This document shows, piece after piece, positions 34,825-43,252 of a stretch of DNA of 64,000 bases. Position numbers and translations under genes: made by a program. Each line of letters begins with the position of its first letter. The first letter of the stretch is position 1. The notes beneath the pieces are model-generated. The model saw only the letters and a list, made by a program, of their open reading frames with translations, did not search any database and was not told the DNA's origin. Origin of the DNA: CAKZML01 sp963823435 (lineage in GTDB: Bacteria > Pseudomonadota > Gammaproteobacteria > Steroidobacterales > BM003); assembly GCA_963823435.1 (NCBI GenBank), contig CAWGLN010000001.1:992001-1056000 (forward strand), read 5' to 3'.

Positions 34825-35850
34825 TTTTTTCACGAGTTTGTATTTGCGCAGCATGCCCCGCAGCTGGTCGTAGCTCAGACCCAGTAGCCGGGCGGCGCTG
34901 GACTGCTTGAAGCGGGCCGCGTGCATGGCGCTCTCCAGCGCCTGGATTTCGACCTGCTCGATGTGCGCCTTCAGATCCATGGGCAGGGTCGTGGCAGGTG
35001 ACGACGGTTGCCGCGAGGCTGTGCCTGGCTCTTCCTCGGTGACCGCCGGGGTGGGCAGTGCAGCGTAGGGTGAGTCGAAGGGGTCAAACACGATGTCCTC
35101 GATGGGGGATTCGGGATCCGTGCATCGATACACAGAGCGCTCGACCGCGTTTTTCAGTTCACGAACATTCCCGGGCCAGGGGTAAGCGAGCAGTCGCGCG
35201 GTGGCGTCGACGGTAAAACCGGGGAAATACAGACGGCCAAGCTCCGAGGTGATGTTCAGGGCAAAGGCGTGGGCCAGGGCCAGGATGTCCTCCTGCCGCT
35301 CACGCAGGGGCGGTACGCTGATGACGTCGAAGGCCAGGCGGTCCAGCAGGTCGGAACGGAAACGACCCTGCCGGGCGAGCAAGGGCAGGTTCTCGTTGGT
35401 CGAACCGACGATACGCACGTTGACCCGGATGGTATTGCTGCCACCCACCCGCTCGAATTCGCCGTACTCGATTACCCGCAGTATTTTTTCCTGCATGCGT
35501 GACGGGATGGTGCCCAGTTCATCGAGTATCAGGGTGCCGCCGTCGGCTCTTTCGAAACGACCGGCGTGATCGCGGGTGGCGCCGGTGAACGCCCCGGCCT
35601 GGTGCCCGAACAATTCGGACTCAAGAATGCTTTCGGTCAGGGCGGCGCAATTGACCTTGACCAGGGGCTGCTCCCAGCGGGGCGACAGGTAATGCAGCCT
35701 GGCGGCGACCAGTTCCTTGCCGGTGCCTCTCTCCCCGACCACCAGTACCGGCTTGTTCAGTGCGGCCGCCCGGGACACGTGCTCCATCATGGCGAGGAAG
35801 GCGGGTGCCTCGCCAATGATGGGTCGGGATTGGGTATCGCCTGTAGACAT
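34804..35850 (-). CDS. pspF: Sigma-54 enhancer-binding activator PspF
   Basis: A 348-residue activator without an N-terminal receiver domain, as expected for PspF. The AAA+ domain has Walker A GERGTGKE (residues 39-46), the sigma-54-contacting loop GAFTGA (86-91), Walker B LILDELGTI and the arginine-finger segment FRSDLLDRLAFDVISVPPLR. A Pro/Ser linker leads to a Fis-type helix-turn-helix (AARFKQSSAARLLGLSYDQLRGMLRKYKL). It is divergent from pspA, which has a sigma-54 promoter. In E. coli PspA inhibits PspF until membrane stress. The last residues lie in the inverted repeat at 34804-34824, so the native C-terminus may have been replaced. Confidence 0.92.
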   Translation of the reverse strand: MSTGDTQSRPIIGEAPAFLAMMEHVSRAAALNKPVLVVGERGTGKELVAARLHYLSPRWEQPLVKVNCAALTESILESELFGHQAGAFTGATRDHAGRFERADGGTLILDELGTIPSRMQEKILRVIEYGEFERVGGSNTIRVNVRIVGSTNENLPLLARQGRFRSDLLDRLAFDVISVPPLRERQEDILALAHAFALNITSELGRLYFPGFTVDATARLLAYPWPGNVRELKNAVERSVYRCTDPESPIEDIVFDPFDSPYAALPTPAVTEEEPGTASRQPSSPATTLPMDLKAHIEQVEIQALESAMHAARFKQSSAARLLGLSYDQLRGMLRKYKLVKKLGSNRN

Positions 35851-35888
35851 ATGGCGAAAAATACCAAGAAATCGTCTTAAATACTATT

Positions 35889-35909
35889 AATTGGTGTAAA
35901 TAGCCAATT
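35889..35909. promoter_or_regulatory. Inverted repeat in the pspF-pspA interval, candidate PspF enhancer site
   Basis: AATTGG (35889-35894) and CCAATT (35904-35909) flank 9 bases, about 62-82 bp upstream of the sigma-54 promoter. PspF enhancers sit in this kind of AT-rich interval. The site is also near the pspF start, where bound PspF would autoregulate its own gene. The assignment is positional. Confidence 0.45.
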
Positions 35910-35970
35910 CAAGAATCTCGGGATCAAAATTAATATCGTTATAAAACAATCGGTTATGAAGCATCAAACT

Positions 35971-35985
35971 TGGCACGCTTGCTGC
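35971..35985 (+). promoter_or_regulatory. Sigma-54 promoter of the pspA operon
   Basis: TGGCACGCTTGCTGC has the invariant GG (35972-35973) and GC (35984-35985) separated by exactly 10 bases, and the strong -24 element TGGCAC. The -12 element CTGC differs from TTGC at one position. Start of transcription is predicted near 35997, 32 bp before the pspA ATG. Confidence 0.8.
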
Positions 35986-36028
35986 AATAGACAGGGTAAG
36001 TACAGACGTGAACCTAGAGGATGAGGAC

Positions 36029-36702
36029 ATGGGCATATTTTCAAGATTTTCCGACATCGTAAATTCCAACATCAATTCCATCCTGGAGAAGGCCGAAGAT
36101 CCTGAGAAGATCGTCCGCCTGATGATCCAGGAAATGGAAGATACACTGGTCGAGGTACGCTCTTCGGCCGCGCGGGCCATTGCCGACAAGAAGGAACTGA
36201 ACCGGAAGCTGGCTGCGGTGGAGCGCGACGGTGAGGAATGGCAGGACAAGGCTGAGCTGGCTATCCGCAAGGAACAGGGATGACCTGGCGAAGGCGGCCC
36301 TGGCCGAGAAGCGGCGCATGGATGACTCTGCCGATGCCTTGCGCGAGCAGTACATGGCCGTGGAAGAGGGCCTGGACAAGCTGAACGAGGATATCGGGCG
36401 CCTGGAAGAAAAGCTGGCTGACGCCAAGTTACGGCAGAAGGCGCTGATCACCCGTCACCAGACGGCCAGTCACAGACTGGAAGTGCGCAAGAAGATACAC
36501 GACTATAAGATCGAAGACGCGCTGGTTCGTTTTGAACAGTTCGAGCGCAAGATGGAAACGGTAGAAGGCAGGGTTGAGGCCTACGACCTGGGTCGCAAGA
36601 AGGACCTGAGCCAGGAGTTCAAGGATCTTGAGAACGCGGAATCGGTAGAGAAGGACTTTCGAGGAACTCAAGGCGAAGATGGCCGAGACCTCCAAGGACT
36701 GA
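36029..36702 (+). CDS. pspA: Phage shock protein A (frameshifted)
   Basis: About 224 residues of the PspA/IM30 coiled-coil (ESCRT-III-like) family. It opens MGIFSRFSDIVNSNINSILE with an amphipathic helix, then EDPEKIVRLMIQEMEDTLVE, the long coiled coil (ALAEKRRMDDSADALREQY, VEEGLDKLNEDIGRLEEKL) and ERKMETVEGRVEAYDLG. An extra A near 36275 and an extra T in the TTT at 36657-36659 break the frame. With both repaired, the protein ends FEELKAKMAETSKD at 36702. It stabilises the inner membrane and restrains PspF. GAGG precedes the ATG. Confidence 0.92.
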
Positions 36703-36880
36703 AGCGCCTCCGGATGTTTTCTGGACGAGGGGCGTGTTAGAGACGATGTTCAGACACCCGGCGCCAATCACGGATTGACGACGTGGCGAGAGTGACTGAA
36801 CCAATGCCGGGGTTTTTGACTCTATATGTACGAGATCATGAATGGATCAGAGACTCCATGATGGATAAGCGAGAAAAGTG

Positions 36881-37099
36881 ATGGGTGAAATGATTGCGAT
36901 ACTTGCCCTGGTGGTGGTTGCCCCCCTGGTGATCGTCCTGCACTACATAACCAAGTGGCGGGAGAGCAAGGGGCTGTCCAAGGAAGACGAGAAAATGCTG
37001 GAAGATCTCTGGGGAAGCTCCCAGAGAATGGAAAGCAGGATCAATTCCCTGGAGACGATTCTGGATGACGTGGCGCCGGAATGGAGAAAAAGGACATGA
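36881..37099 (+). CDS. pspB: Phage shock protein B
   Basis: A 72-residue protein: one N-terminal transmembrane helix (IAILALVVVAPLVIVLHYI) and a C-terminal coiled coil SSQRMESRINSLETILDDVA and PEWRKR, which closely matches the end of E. coli PspB. ATG at 36881 preferred; GTG at 36878 is also possible. It overlaps the next gene (ATGA at 37096-37099). With PspC it senses membrane stress and frees PspF from PspA. It follows pspA by 178 bp in which I see no gene. Confidence 0.9.
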   Translation: MGEMIAILALVVVAPLVIVLHYITKWRESKGLSKEDEKMLEDLWGSSQRMESRINSLETILDDVAPEWRKRT

Positions 37100-37361
37100 G
37101 ACTCCCGGTTGACGGAACACCCCTTTATCGAGACAGTGAAAATGGACTGTTGCTGGGTGTGTGTGCCGGGATCGCCGATTACCTGGACACCAACGTGCTA
37201 TTGGTCCGGGCAGCGGCAGTGCTGACTACTGCTTTTCCTGTAGCATCCCGGCAGTACTGAGTTACGTGACCGCAGGTCTGCTGTTGAGAGAGCGCCCGCT
37301 GCGTTATCGTGGTTCGGTGGAAGAACGCTGGTTTTGGGGCGGAAGGCGAGGAGGAGTGTGA
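37096..37361 (+). CDS. pspC: Short PspC-domain protein (frameshifted)
   Basis: A PspC domain: LYRDSENGLLLGVCAGIADYLDTNVLLVRAAAVLTT followed, in another frame, by AVLSYVTAGLLLRERPLR. A one-base loss near 37230 separates the two. Total about 88 residues, shorter than E. coli PspC (119), because it lacks the C-terminal coiled coil seen in the next gene. Integral inner-membrane protein. Confidence 0.8.
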
Positions 37362-37363
37362 AC

Positions 37364-37763
37364 ATGACGGAAGATCGGGTAAGAGCGGACAGCCCCAGGC
37401 GACTGTATCGGGACAAGAGCAACGGCATGATTTGCGGAGTGTGTGCCGGCATCGCCGACTACTTTGGCGCAGATGTTACCGTGGTCAGGATACTCTCTGC
37501 TGTCGCCCTGCTATGGTTCAACGCGGTAGCCTTTTTTGTCTACATCGCGCTGTGCTTCCTGCTTCCGGTTAAACCCAGTCAGCTGTATCGGGATGATTCG
37601 GACAAGAAGTTCTGGCAGGGTGTACGTACCTCGCCGAAAGGCACGTTCTCGGCTGTGCGTCTGCGTATCCGGGAGATGGACATAAGAGCTGCAACGCATG
37701 GAAAGGTATGTCACGTCCAAGAGGTTCAACCTGGACAAGGAATTTCGGGACCTGGGGAAATGA
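37364..37763 (+). CDS. pspC: PspC-domain protein with C-terminal helix (frameshifted)
   Basis: About 133 residues. RRLYRDKSNGMICGVCAGIADYFGADVTVVRILSAVALL and the second hydrophobic segment FFVYIALCFLLPVKP form the PspC domain. Near 37683 the frame breaks; the alternative frame gives ELQRMERYVTSKRFNLDKEF, matching the C-terminal cytoplasmic/periplasmic helix of PspC. Second PspC in tandem; this one has the full-length architecture. Confidence 0.85.
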
Positions 37764-37807
37764 AGCTGGACGAGAATTCGAAGCTATAGACTGCGAGGAC
37801 GGTGCCA

Positions 37808-38030
37808 ATGAATACATTTGAAATGGTCGTGTTGATCGTTCTGATTAAGCGTGGTCGCCGGCGTGGTGAATAACTACATCAAGAACCGTGGCAGCATGCC
37901 TGATCAGAGCGCCGATGAGTTCGGGGCCAGGCTTGCCCAGCTCGATTCGCTGGAAGAGCGGGTCCGCACCCTGGAGAAAATTGTCACCGACCGTAATTTC
38001 GAGTTACGGGAGAAGTTCCGCGACTTGTAA
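37808..38030 (+). CDS. Second PspB-like small membrane protein (frameshifted)
   Basis: About 73 residues. The ATG at 37808 opens MNTFEMVVLIVLI; after a one-base break near 37845 the next frame continues SVVAGVVNNYIKNRG, then LAQLDSLEERVRTLEKIV and ELREKFRDL to the TAA at 38028. One transmembrane helix plus a coiled coil resembles PspB in plan though not closely in sequence. It is the last gene before the terminator at 38072, and no alternative gene fits this interval. Confidence 0.65.
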
Positions 38031-38071
38031 ACGCGGCTTATCCGGTAGGATTTCGCGGTGTTGCGTACACG

Positions 38072-38097
38072 GGGGGCGAAAGTATTCGCCCCCTTTT
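38072..38097 (+). terminator. Rho-independent terminator of the psp operon
   Basis: GGGGGCGAA (38072-38080) and TTCGCCCCC (38085-38093) pair perfectly around the loop AGTA, followed by TTTT. It lies 42 bp after the last psp gene. Confidence 0.88.
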
Positions 38098-38254
38098 CGC
38101 ATGCGGGGGAAAGGCAGCGTATTATCAGTGCCTACTCGGTGTCGGGCAGGCGCCCGGCGCCCGGGCGCCGGACACGATGCAAGCCGGTAGAACACACGGG
38201 CAAGCACCCGCGAAGTAATCGCTGCCGACGGCGACAACGAGAAGAGCTCGAACT

Positions 38255-39824
38255 ATGAATTGGCAGAGTTTTGACGAGCGTCTTTATCGATTTCCGCTGC
38301 TTGGCCTGTCGCTCGATCTCTCCTGCATGGGTATGGATGATCCCTGGTTAACCACCATGCAAACGTCTGTTGCGCAGGCGTTGACAGAAATGACGGAGCT
38401 TGAGTCCGGCGCGATCGCCAATGCCGATGAGCAGCGCAGGGTCGGACACTATTGGTTGCGGACTCCGGACCTTGCACCAGACCCGATGCTTGGGCAGGCG
38501 ATACGGCGAGATCTGTCACATGTGCTCGAGACCGCGAACCAGATCCTGGCGAGTGACCTCATGGCCCCATCGGGACAGCCGTTTGCGCGGGTGTTGCTGG
38601 TGGGTATCGGTGGATCGGCGCTTGGGCCGCAACTCGTGTCGGATGCCCTCTCCAGCGTCGCGTCCATGCCTGTTTCCTTCCTCGACAATACCGATGCGGA
38701 AGGCATTCACAGGGTGCTGGATAGCCTGGGCGACCAATTGGCGCAAACCCTGGTGGTGGTGATAAGCAAGTCCGGTGGCACCGCAGAAACACGCAATGGC
38801 ATGCTGGAAGTGCGTGCGAGATGTGAACATGCCGGTCTGGATTTTGCTTCCCGGGCTATCGCGGTAACAGGGATCAACAGCACGCTTGAGAAGCTCGCCA
38901 GGAAAGAAAACTGGCTGGACATCCTGCCCATGTACGACTGGATTGGCGGGCGTACCTCCTTGTTCTCGGCGGTGGGTCTTGTTGCCGGCTGCGTTGCAGG
39001 GCATCGACATTAACGGGCTGTTGCTGGGTGCGGCCGAGATGGACGCCCAGACCCGGGCCCCGGCACTCGCGGAAAACCCCGCCATGTTGCTTGCCCTTGC
39101 CTGGTACCGGGCCGGCAACGGTCTGGGTGAACGCAATATGGTGGTGCTGCCCTATCGCGACAGGCTGCAGCTGTTCAGTCGCTATTTGCAGCAGCTGGTC
39201 ATGGAATCGCTGGGCAAGGCCGTTAACCGCCAGGGAGAAGTTGTTCACCAGGGGCTTACGGTTTATGGCAACAAGGGTTCCACCGACCAGCATGCCTATG
39301 TCCAGCAACTGCGAGATGGGCGGGCGGACTTTTTCGCCACGTTCATCGAAGTGCTGAATGACGGTGTGAGTGAGCCGCTGGAGGTCAAGCCGGGTGTCAG
39401 CACCGGGGATTACCTGTATGGATTCTTGCGTGGGACGCGCAGGGCGCTGACCGACTCCGGTCGGCAAAGCCTGGTATTGACGCTGGACAGGCTGGACGCT
39501 CGCTCACTGGGCGCGTTGATTGCCCTGTACGAAAGGGCCGTGGGATTCTATGCGACCTTTATCGACGTGAACGCCTATCACCAGCCTGGAGTCGAAGCCG
39601 GGAAAAAAGCCGCCGAGGAAATCCTGGTCTTGCAGGTGCGACTGCTACAGGTCCTGGCGAAGGCGGATTCGCCGCTGGGCATCCAGGAACTCGCTGACAC
39701 GCTTGGGGAGGCGGGAAATGAACAGGAAGTGTATTGCCTTTTGCGCCGCCTGGCGGCCAACGGAAGGGTCAGACTCACCGGCGAGACGGGCGCAGTTGAG
39801 GGCATCCGGGCGTCTATAGGGTAG
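38255..39824 (+). CDS. pgi: Glucose-6-phosphate isomerase (frameshifted)
   Basis: About 522 residues of the cyanobacterial-like PGI type. The sugar-phosphate site LLVGIGGSALGPQLVSDAL and VVISKSGGTAETRNGMLE are followed by MYDWIGGRTSLFSAVGL. After an extra T at about 38979 comes LLPAALQGIDINGLLLGA, with HQGLTVYGNKGSTDQHAYVQQL and NAYHQPGVEAGKKAAEEIL. A C-terminal extension (AKADSPLGIQELADTLGE and LLRRLAANGRVRL) has the look of a small winged-helix module, as in cyanobacterial PGI. Interconverts glucose-6-P and fructose-6-P. Stands alone after the psp terminator. Confidence 0.9.
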
Positions 39825-39832
39825 GGAGCCTC

Positions 39833-42318
39833 CTAGGCCGGAACACGGACACTGGGAAACAGTTCACGGTGCAGCATTTCCCCCCGTACCTCTGCTTTCA
39901 ATAATCCCAGGTAGGCCTCTGCACTTATCGGCGGCCCCAGCAGGTGTCCCTGTACGAAATGACATTTTTTCTCGCGCAGAAGATTAAGTTGGTCCTCGCT
40001 CTCCACTCCCTCGGCCACCACGTCCATACGCAGGCTCCTGCCCATTTCAATGATTGTGCTGACGATGGTTGCATCGTCCGGATTCACATTCACGTCGCGC
40101 ACGAAGGACTGATCGATTTTCAGGGTGCTGATCGGGAAACTGCTGTAGTGCACTGAGCGAAGAATAGCCGGTGCCGAAGTCGTCAATGGACAGGTGTATG
40201 CCCATGCGGTAGAGGTCGTTGAGAATGCGCAGAGATGCATCGGGGTTGTCCATAAGCGTGGATTCGGTGATTTCGAATTCGAAGCAGGTGGGTGAAACAC
40301 CGTGATCCCGGAAAATCGCTGCAACCCGCTTGGCCAGGTCTTTCTGCTGCAACTGACGCAATGACAGGTTGACTGCAATACGCCCCGGATGGGCAAGCTC
40401 GGCCCGCCAGGTCTGGAAATCCTCGCACACCTGGTTCAGCACCCAGTCGCCCATGGCGATTATCAGGCTGCTCTCCTCAGCCATAGGAATAAAGTGACCG
40501 GGCGCAACTTCTCCATGACCTGGTAGCTGCCAGCGCATAAGGGCCTCGGCGCCCACGATGCGTCCGTCATTCACATCCAGTTTTGGCTGGTAACGCAATA
40601 CGAATTCCTCACGCGCCAGGGCGCGTCGCAATTTTGCCTTGAGCATGAGCTGGTCGGCGGAATCTGCGTTCATCTCGGGCTGATAGAAGGCGACCGTGTT
40701 TCCGCCCTGTTTCTTGGCAAATTGCATGGCGGCATCTGCATTGCGAATCATGTCGATGACGTTGCCGGCATCATCGGGGAACATCGCAATACCGACACTG
40801 CCGGAAAGATCGATTTCTCTTTGCTGAAAATGGAAAGGTCGGGCGATTTCAGTCAGCAACATGTGCGCCTGGGCGTTGGCTTGCTCGCGAGCCCCCGAAT
40901 CCCCGGCCAGTCCCTCCAGCAGAATGCCGAATTCGTCTCCGGCCAGGCGACCGACCACGGTGTCCTCAGGCAAGGCATGGGTAATTCGTTCGGCCACGGT
41001 CTCCAGGCCCCGATCTCCGGAGAGGTGTCCAAAGCGATCGTTGATATCCTTGAACCGGTCCAGGTCGATAGACAACAGGGCGACACCCTGGTCCGCACGG
41101 CGGGCCCGGGACAGGCTGCGTTGCATCAGGTGCTGGAATTGCATGCGGTTGGGAACTCGCGTCAGGGCATCGTAACGGGCGAGGTAACGTATGCGCTTTT
41201 CCGCGCGCTTTTGATCACTGATGTTCCTGGCGGCGAGGATATAACCCTGACCCTGGGGTTGATCAGAGGAAATAATTGATCCCGACAGGGAAACCGGAAT
41301 TTCGAGCCCGCTGGCCGCGAGGAATGTTGATTCTCCGGTATGTGCTGAGAGCAAATCCATGGAGAATTCCGAGCGCGCCCTTTCCGCGAATAGCTCGCGT
41401 ATATGCATCCCGGTCAACGCAGCTTTGGTGTGCTCGAGCATCTTGCAGGCGCCCATGTTGCAGCGAATGATCACTCCATCGGCGGAAGTGACCAGCACGG
41501 CATCCGTCATGCTGTTGAGAACGTGATCGAGATAGTTTCGGGAAATGGTGGTTTGATTCAGGGTCTCCCGCATGCCACGCAGGGCATCGGCCAGTTCACC
41601 GATTTCATCCGGGCGGCTGATATCCAGGGGAGACTCCAGGTCGCCCTTGCCCACCCTGTCGGCAAATATACCCATGTCGCGAATTGGCGGGATCAGGTTT
41701 CGGGTCAGGAACCAGACTGCTGCTATACACAGAAATATGACCGCCAGCAGGCTCAGGGACAGCGTGACAAATGCATGGTTCCAGCCCTCGGCCATTTACT
41801 TCGTCCACTGCCGCCAGCGCGGCTTGAGCCGAAACGGCGGGATCAGACAGGTAGGCGACCAGCCAGCCGCCCGGTGCGCTGGCCCGGGACAGGGGGACCG
41901 AGATGGTGTCGGCCTCCTCGACTTGCTCGGTTGCTGCTGTTTCATCGCCGTTGCCGGCGGGTTCGATCTCCCGGCTGGCGCCGGCCGACCCAAGCATCGA
42001 TCCAGAGGCATTGTAGAGTTCCAGACGCAATATCTGGTTTCTGCCATGTTCCTGCAGCAGGACACTGAGGGTGCTTGATACGCGGTCCAGGGAATCCAGT
42101 CCGGAAAGTTGGTCGGCCATGAAGGTGGCCTGGATCAGTTGCTGCTCTCGCGTGAGTTGCACGCTTTGCTCAAGCAGGCTCTTTTTGGCCAACTGGCCGA
42201 GCTGGTTTGAGGAATGGTAGTAGGCCAGCAAAAGCCCGCCACCCAGCAAGCCGCCAAAGCTCAGGCTCAGGGCCAGGGCCACGGCAAGGTACAGATGACT
42301 AATGCGCTTGAATTTCAC
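39833..42318 (-). CDS. Membrane HAMP-PAS-GGDEF-EAL cyclic-di-GMP protein (frameshifted)
   Basis: About 827 residues. N-terminal helix (HLYLAVALALSLSFGGLL), periplasmic sensor region, second helix (LSLSLLAVIFLCIAAVWFL), HAMP (PPIRDMGIFADRVGKGDLESP), PAS, GGDEF and EAL domains. The GGDEF signature reads LAGDEFGIL (AGDEF). The EAL domain has VGAEALMRW, the Mg-binding NLSLRQL and ITESTLM, and DDFGTGYSSL and EGVES, so phosphodiesterase activity is likely. Extra bases in short runs near 41796 and near 40138 break the frame. The small receptor region suggests ligand sensing in the periplasm. Divergent from doxX. Confidence 0.88.
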
Positions 42319-42597
42319 GGCTGTGGCTCACCAATCTTTCCGACGGAACCTGGGGCAGGGGCCGGAATTTCGTCGTGGCTTGTTGCTGGGGTGAACATTA
42401 CGCATAATTGCCAAGCTGCCTTGGAGCCAGCCAGATCGTTCAACTTACTGAATAATGGCTGTTTATTGTTATTCTCTGCTCCGGGAAAAAAATAATATAC
42501 ACCAGTTTTCGACTGATGTTCGAATTTTGCGGTTTGAGCCTGTTAATCTGGGCCGGGCGCTAAGGGCCCTTTACAGAGCGATAAACGGAGCCTCTCA

Positions 42598-42972
42598 ATG
42601 GATTTCAGACAGCATTGGACTATCCTGGCGGGTCTCATCATGAGTGCGCTGCTTACCCTGGGTTTCCTGAGCTCCGGCATACCCAAGTTGCTGGACGCCG
42701 AAGTTCCCGCCATAGAATTTGCCGTCTGGGGATATCCGAAGTGGATGCAGTATTTTGTCGGCATCACGGAGGTACTTGGAGCGCTGGCCATCTGGCATCG
42801 ACTCACGCTGCGCTGGGGTTTTCTGATGTTGGCCGTGGTTGTTTGCGGCGCAGTGGTGACCCACCTGCGTTTTGCAGAGTGGCAGGCGCTGCAACAGGTG
42901 CTGGCTTTCGGTGTCTTGCTGGCCGCGACCGCCTGGTGGCGGCGAACTCCTGGACCCGAACCCACCCTCTAG
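42598..42972 (+). CDS. DoxX family membrane protein
   Basis: A 124-residue protein with four transmembrane helices: LTLGFLSSGIPKLLDAEVPAIEFAVWGYPKWMQYFVGITEVLGALAIW is the DoxX pattern of helix, KL, and G-x-x-E-x-x-G. Upstream GGAGCC supports the ATG. DoxX relatives are linked to thiosulfate:quinone oxidoreductase or to general membrane redox roles; nothing here fixes the substrate. Confidence 0.82.
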   Translation: MDFRQHWTILAGLIMSALLTLGFLSSGIPKLLDAEVPAIEFAVWGYPKWMQYFVGITEVLGALAIWHRLTLRWGFLMLAVVVCGAVVTHLRFAEWQALQQVLAFGVLLAATAWWRRTPGPEPTL

Positions 42973-43014
42973 GCCGATCTCCTGCGTCTTGTTTTGCCGA
43001 CAAAAGGTGACGCT

Positions 43015-43034
43015 GTGGGTCAGCAGTTGACCAC
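43015..43034. promoter_or_regulatory. Imperfect palindrome upstream of a sigma-54 promoter, candidate enhancer
   Basis: GTGGGTCAGCAGTTGACCAC has arms GTGG(G)TCA and TGACCAC around GCAGT. Its centre is about 75 bp upstream of the sigma-54 promoter at 43100, the usual distance for an enhancer-binding activator. Which activator binds is unknown; PspF is one candidate because it is encoded in this window. Confidence 0.4.
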
Positions 43035-43099
43035 GCAGGGCCGCCGGATTATGGAAAAAAACTGATCACATTCAAGGAAAAACAACGAGTTATCACCGC

Positions 43100-43115
43100 T
43101 GGCACGGAGGTTGCA
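43100..43115 (+). promoter_or_regulatory. Consensus sigma-54 promoter in the doxX downstream intergenic region
   Basis: TGGCACGGAGGTTGCA matches the consensus TGGCAC-N5-TTGCA exactly, with GG (43101-43102) and GC (43113-43114) 10 bases apart. It lies between two convergent genes, so no protein gene follows in its direction. Predicted transcription start is near 43126. Confidence 0.8.
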
Positions 43116-43125
43116 AAGTTATTGG

Positions 43126-43252
43126 GTAAGTCAGATCAGCAGCCTCCCCCTTCTGCTGTTTCACGACTCTTCTGATTGAATGGTTTTGACCCCTTTTGTG
43201 CCATTCGAACTCTGCGCCGCAGCACCGGCCCCCTGGTCTGCGGCGCTTTTTT
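43126..43252 (+). ncRNA. Candidate sigma-54-dependent small RNA (~127 nt) with C-rich hairpin loop
   Basis: The interval runs from the predicted sigma-54 start to a strong terminator and holds no ORF with a ribosome-binding site. The 5' part folds into a hairpin CAGCAG (43137-43142) / CTGCTG (43153-43158) whose loop is CCTCCCCCTT. It is closed further out by TCAGA (43131-43135) / TCTGA (43171-43175). A C/U-rich unpaired loop complementary to Shine-Dalgarno sequences is a hallmark of trans-acting riboregulators. A second C/U-rich stretch, GACCCCTTTTGTGCC, follows unpaired. It does not resemble Qrr, CrcZ or NrsZ in sequence as far as I can recall. Not experimentally supported. Confidence 0.55.
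43214..43252 (+). terminator. Rho-independent terminator ending the candidate sRNA
   Basis: GCGCCGCAG (43214-43222) pairs with CTGCGGCGC (43238-43246), followed by TTTTTT. Its T run abuts the stop codon of the convergent reverse gene at 43251. Confidence 0.85.
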
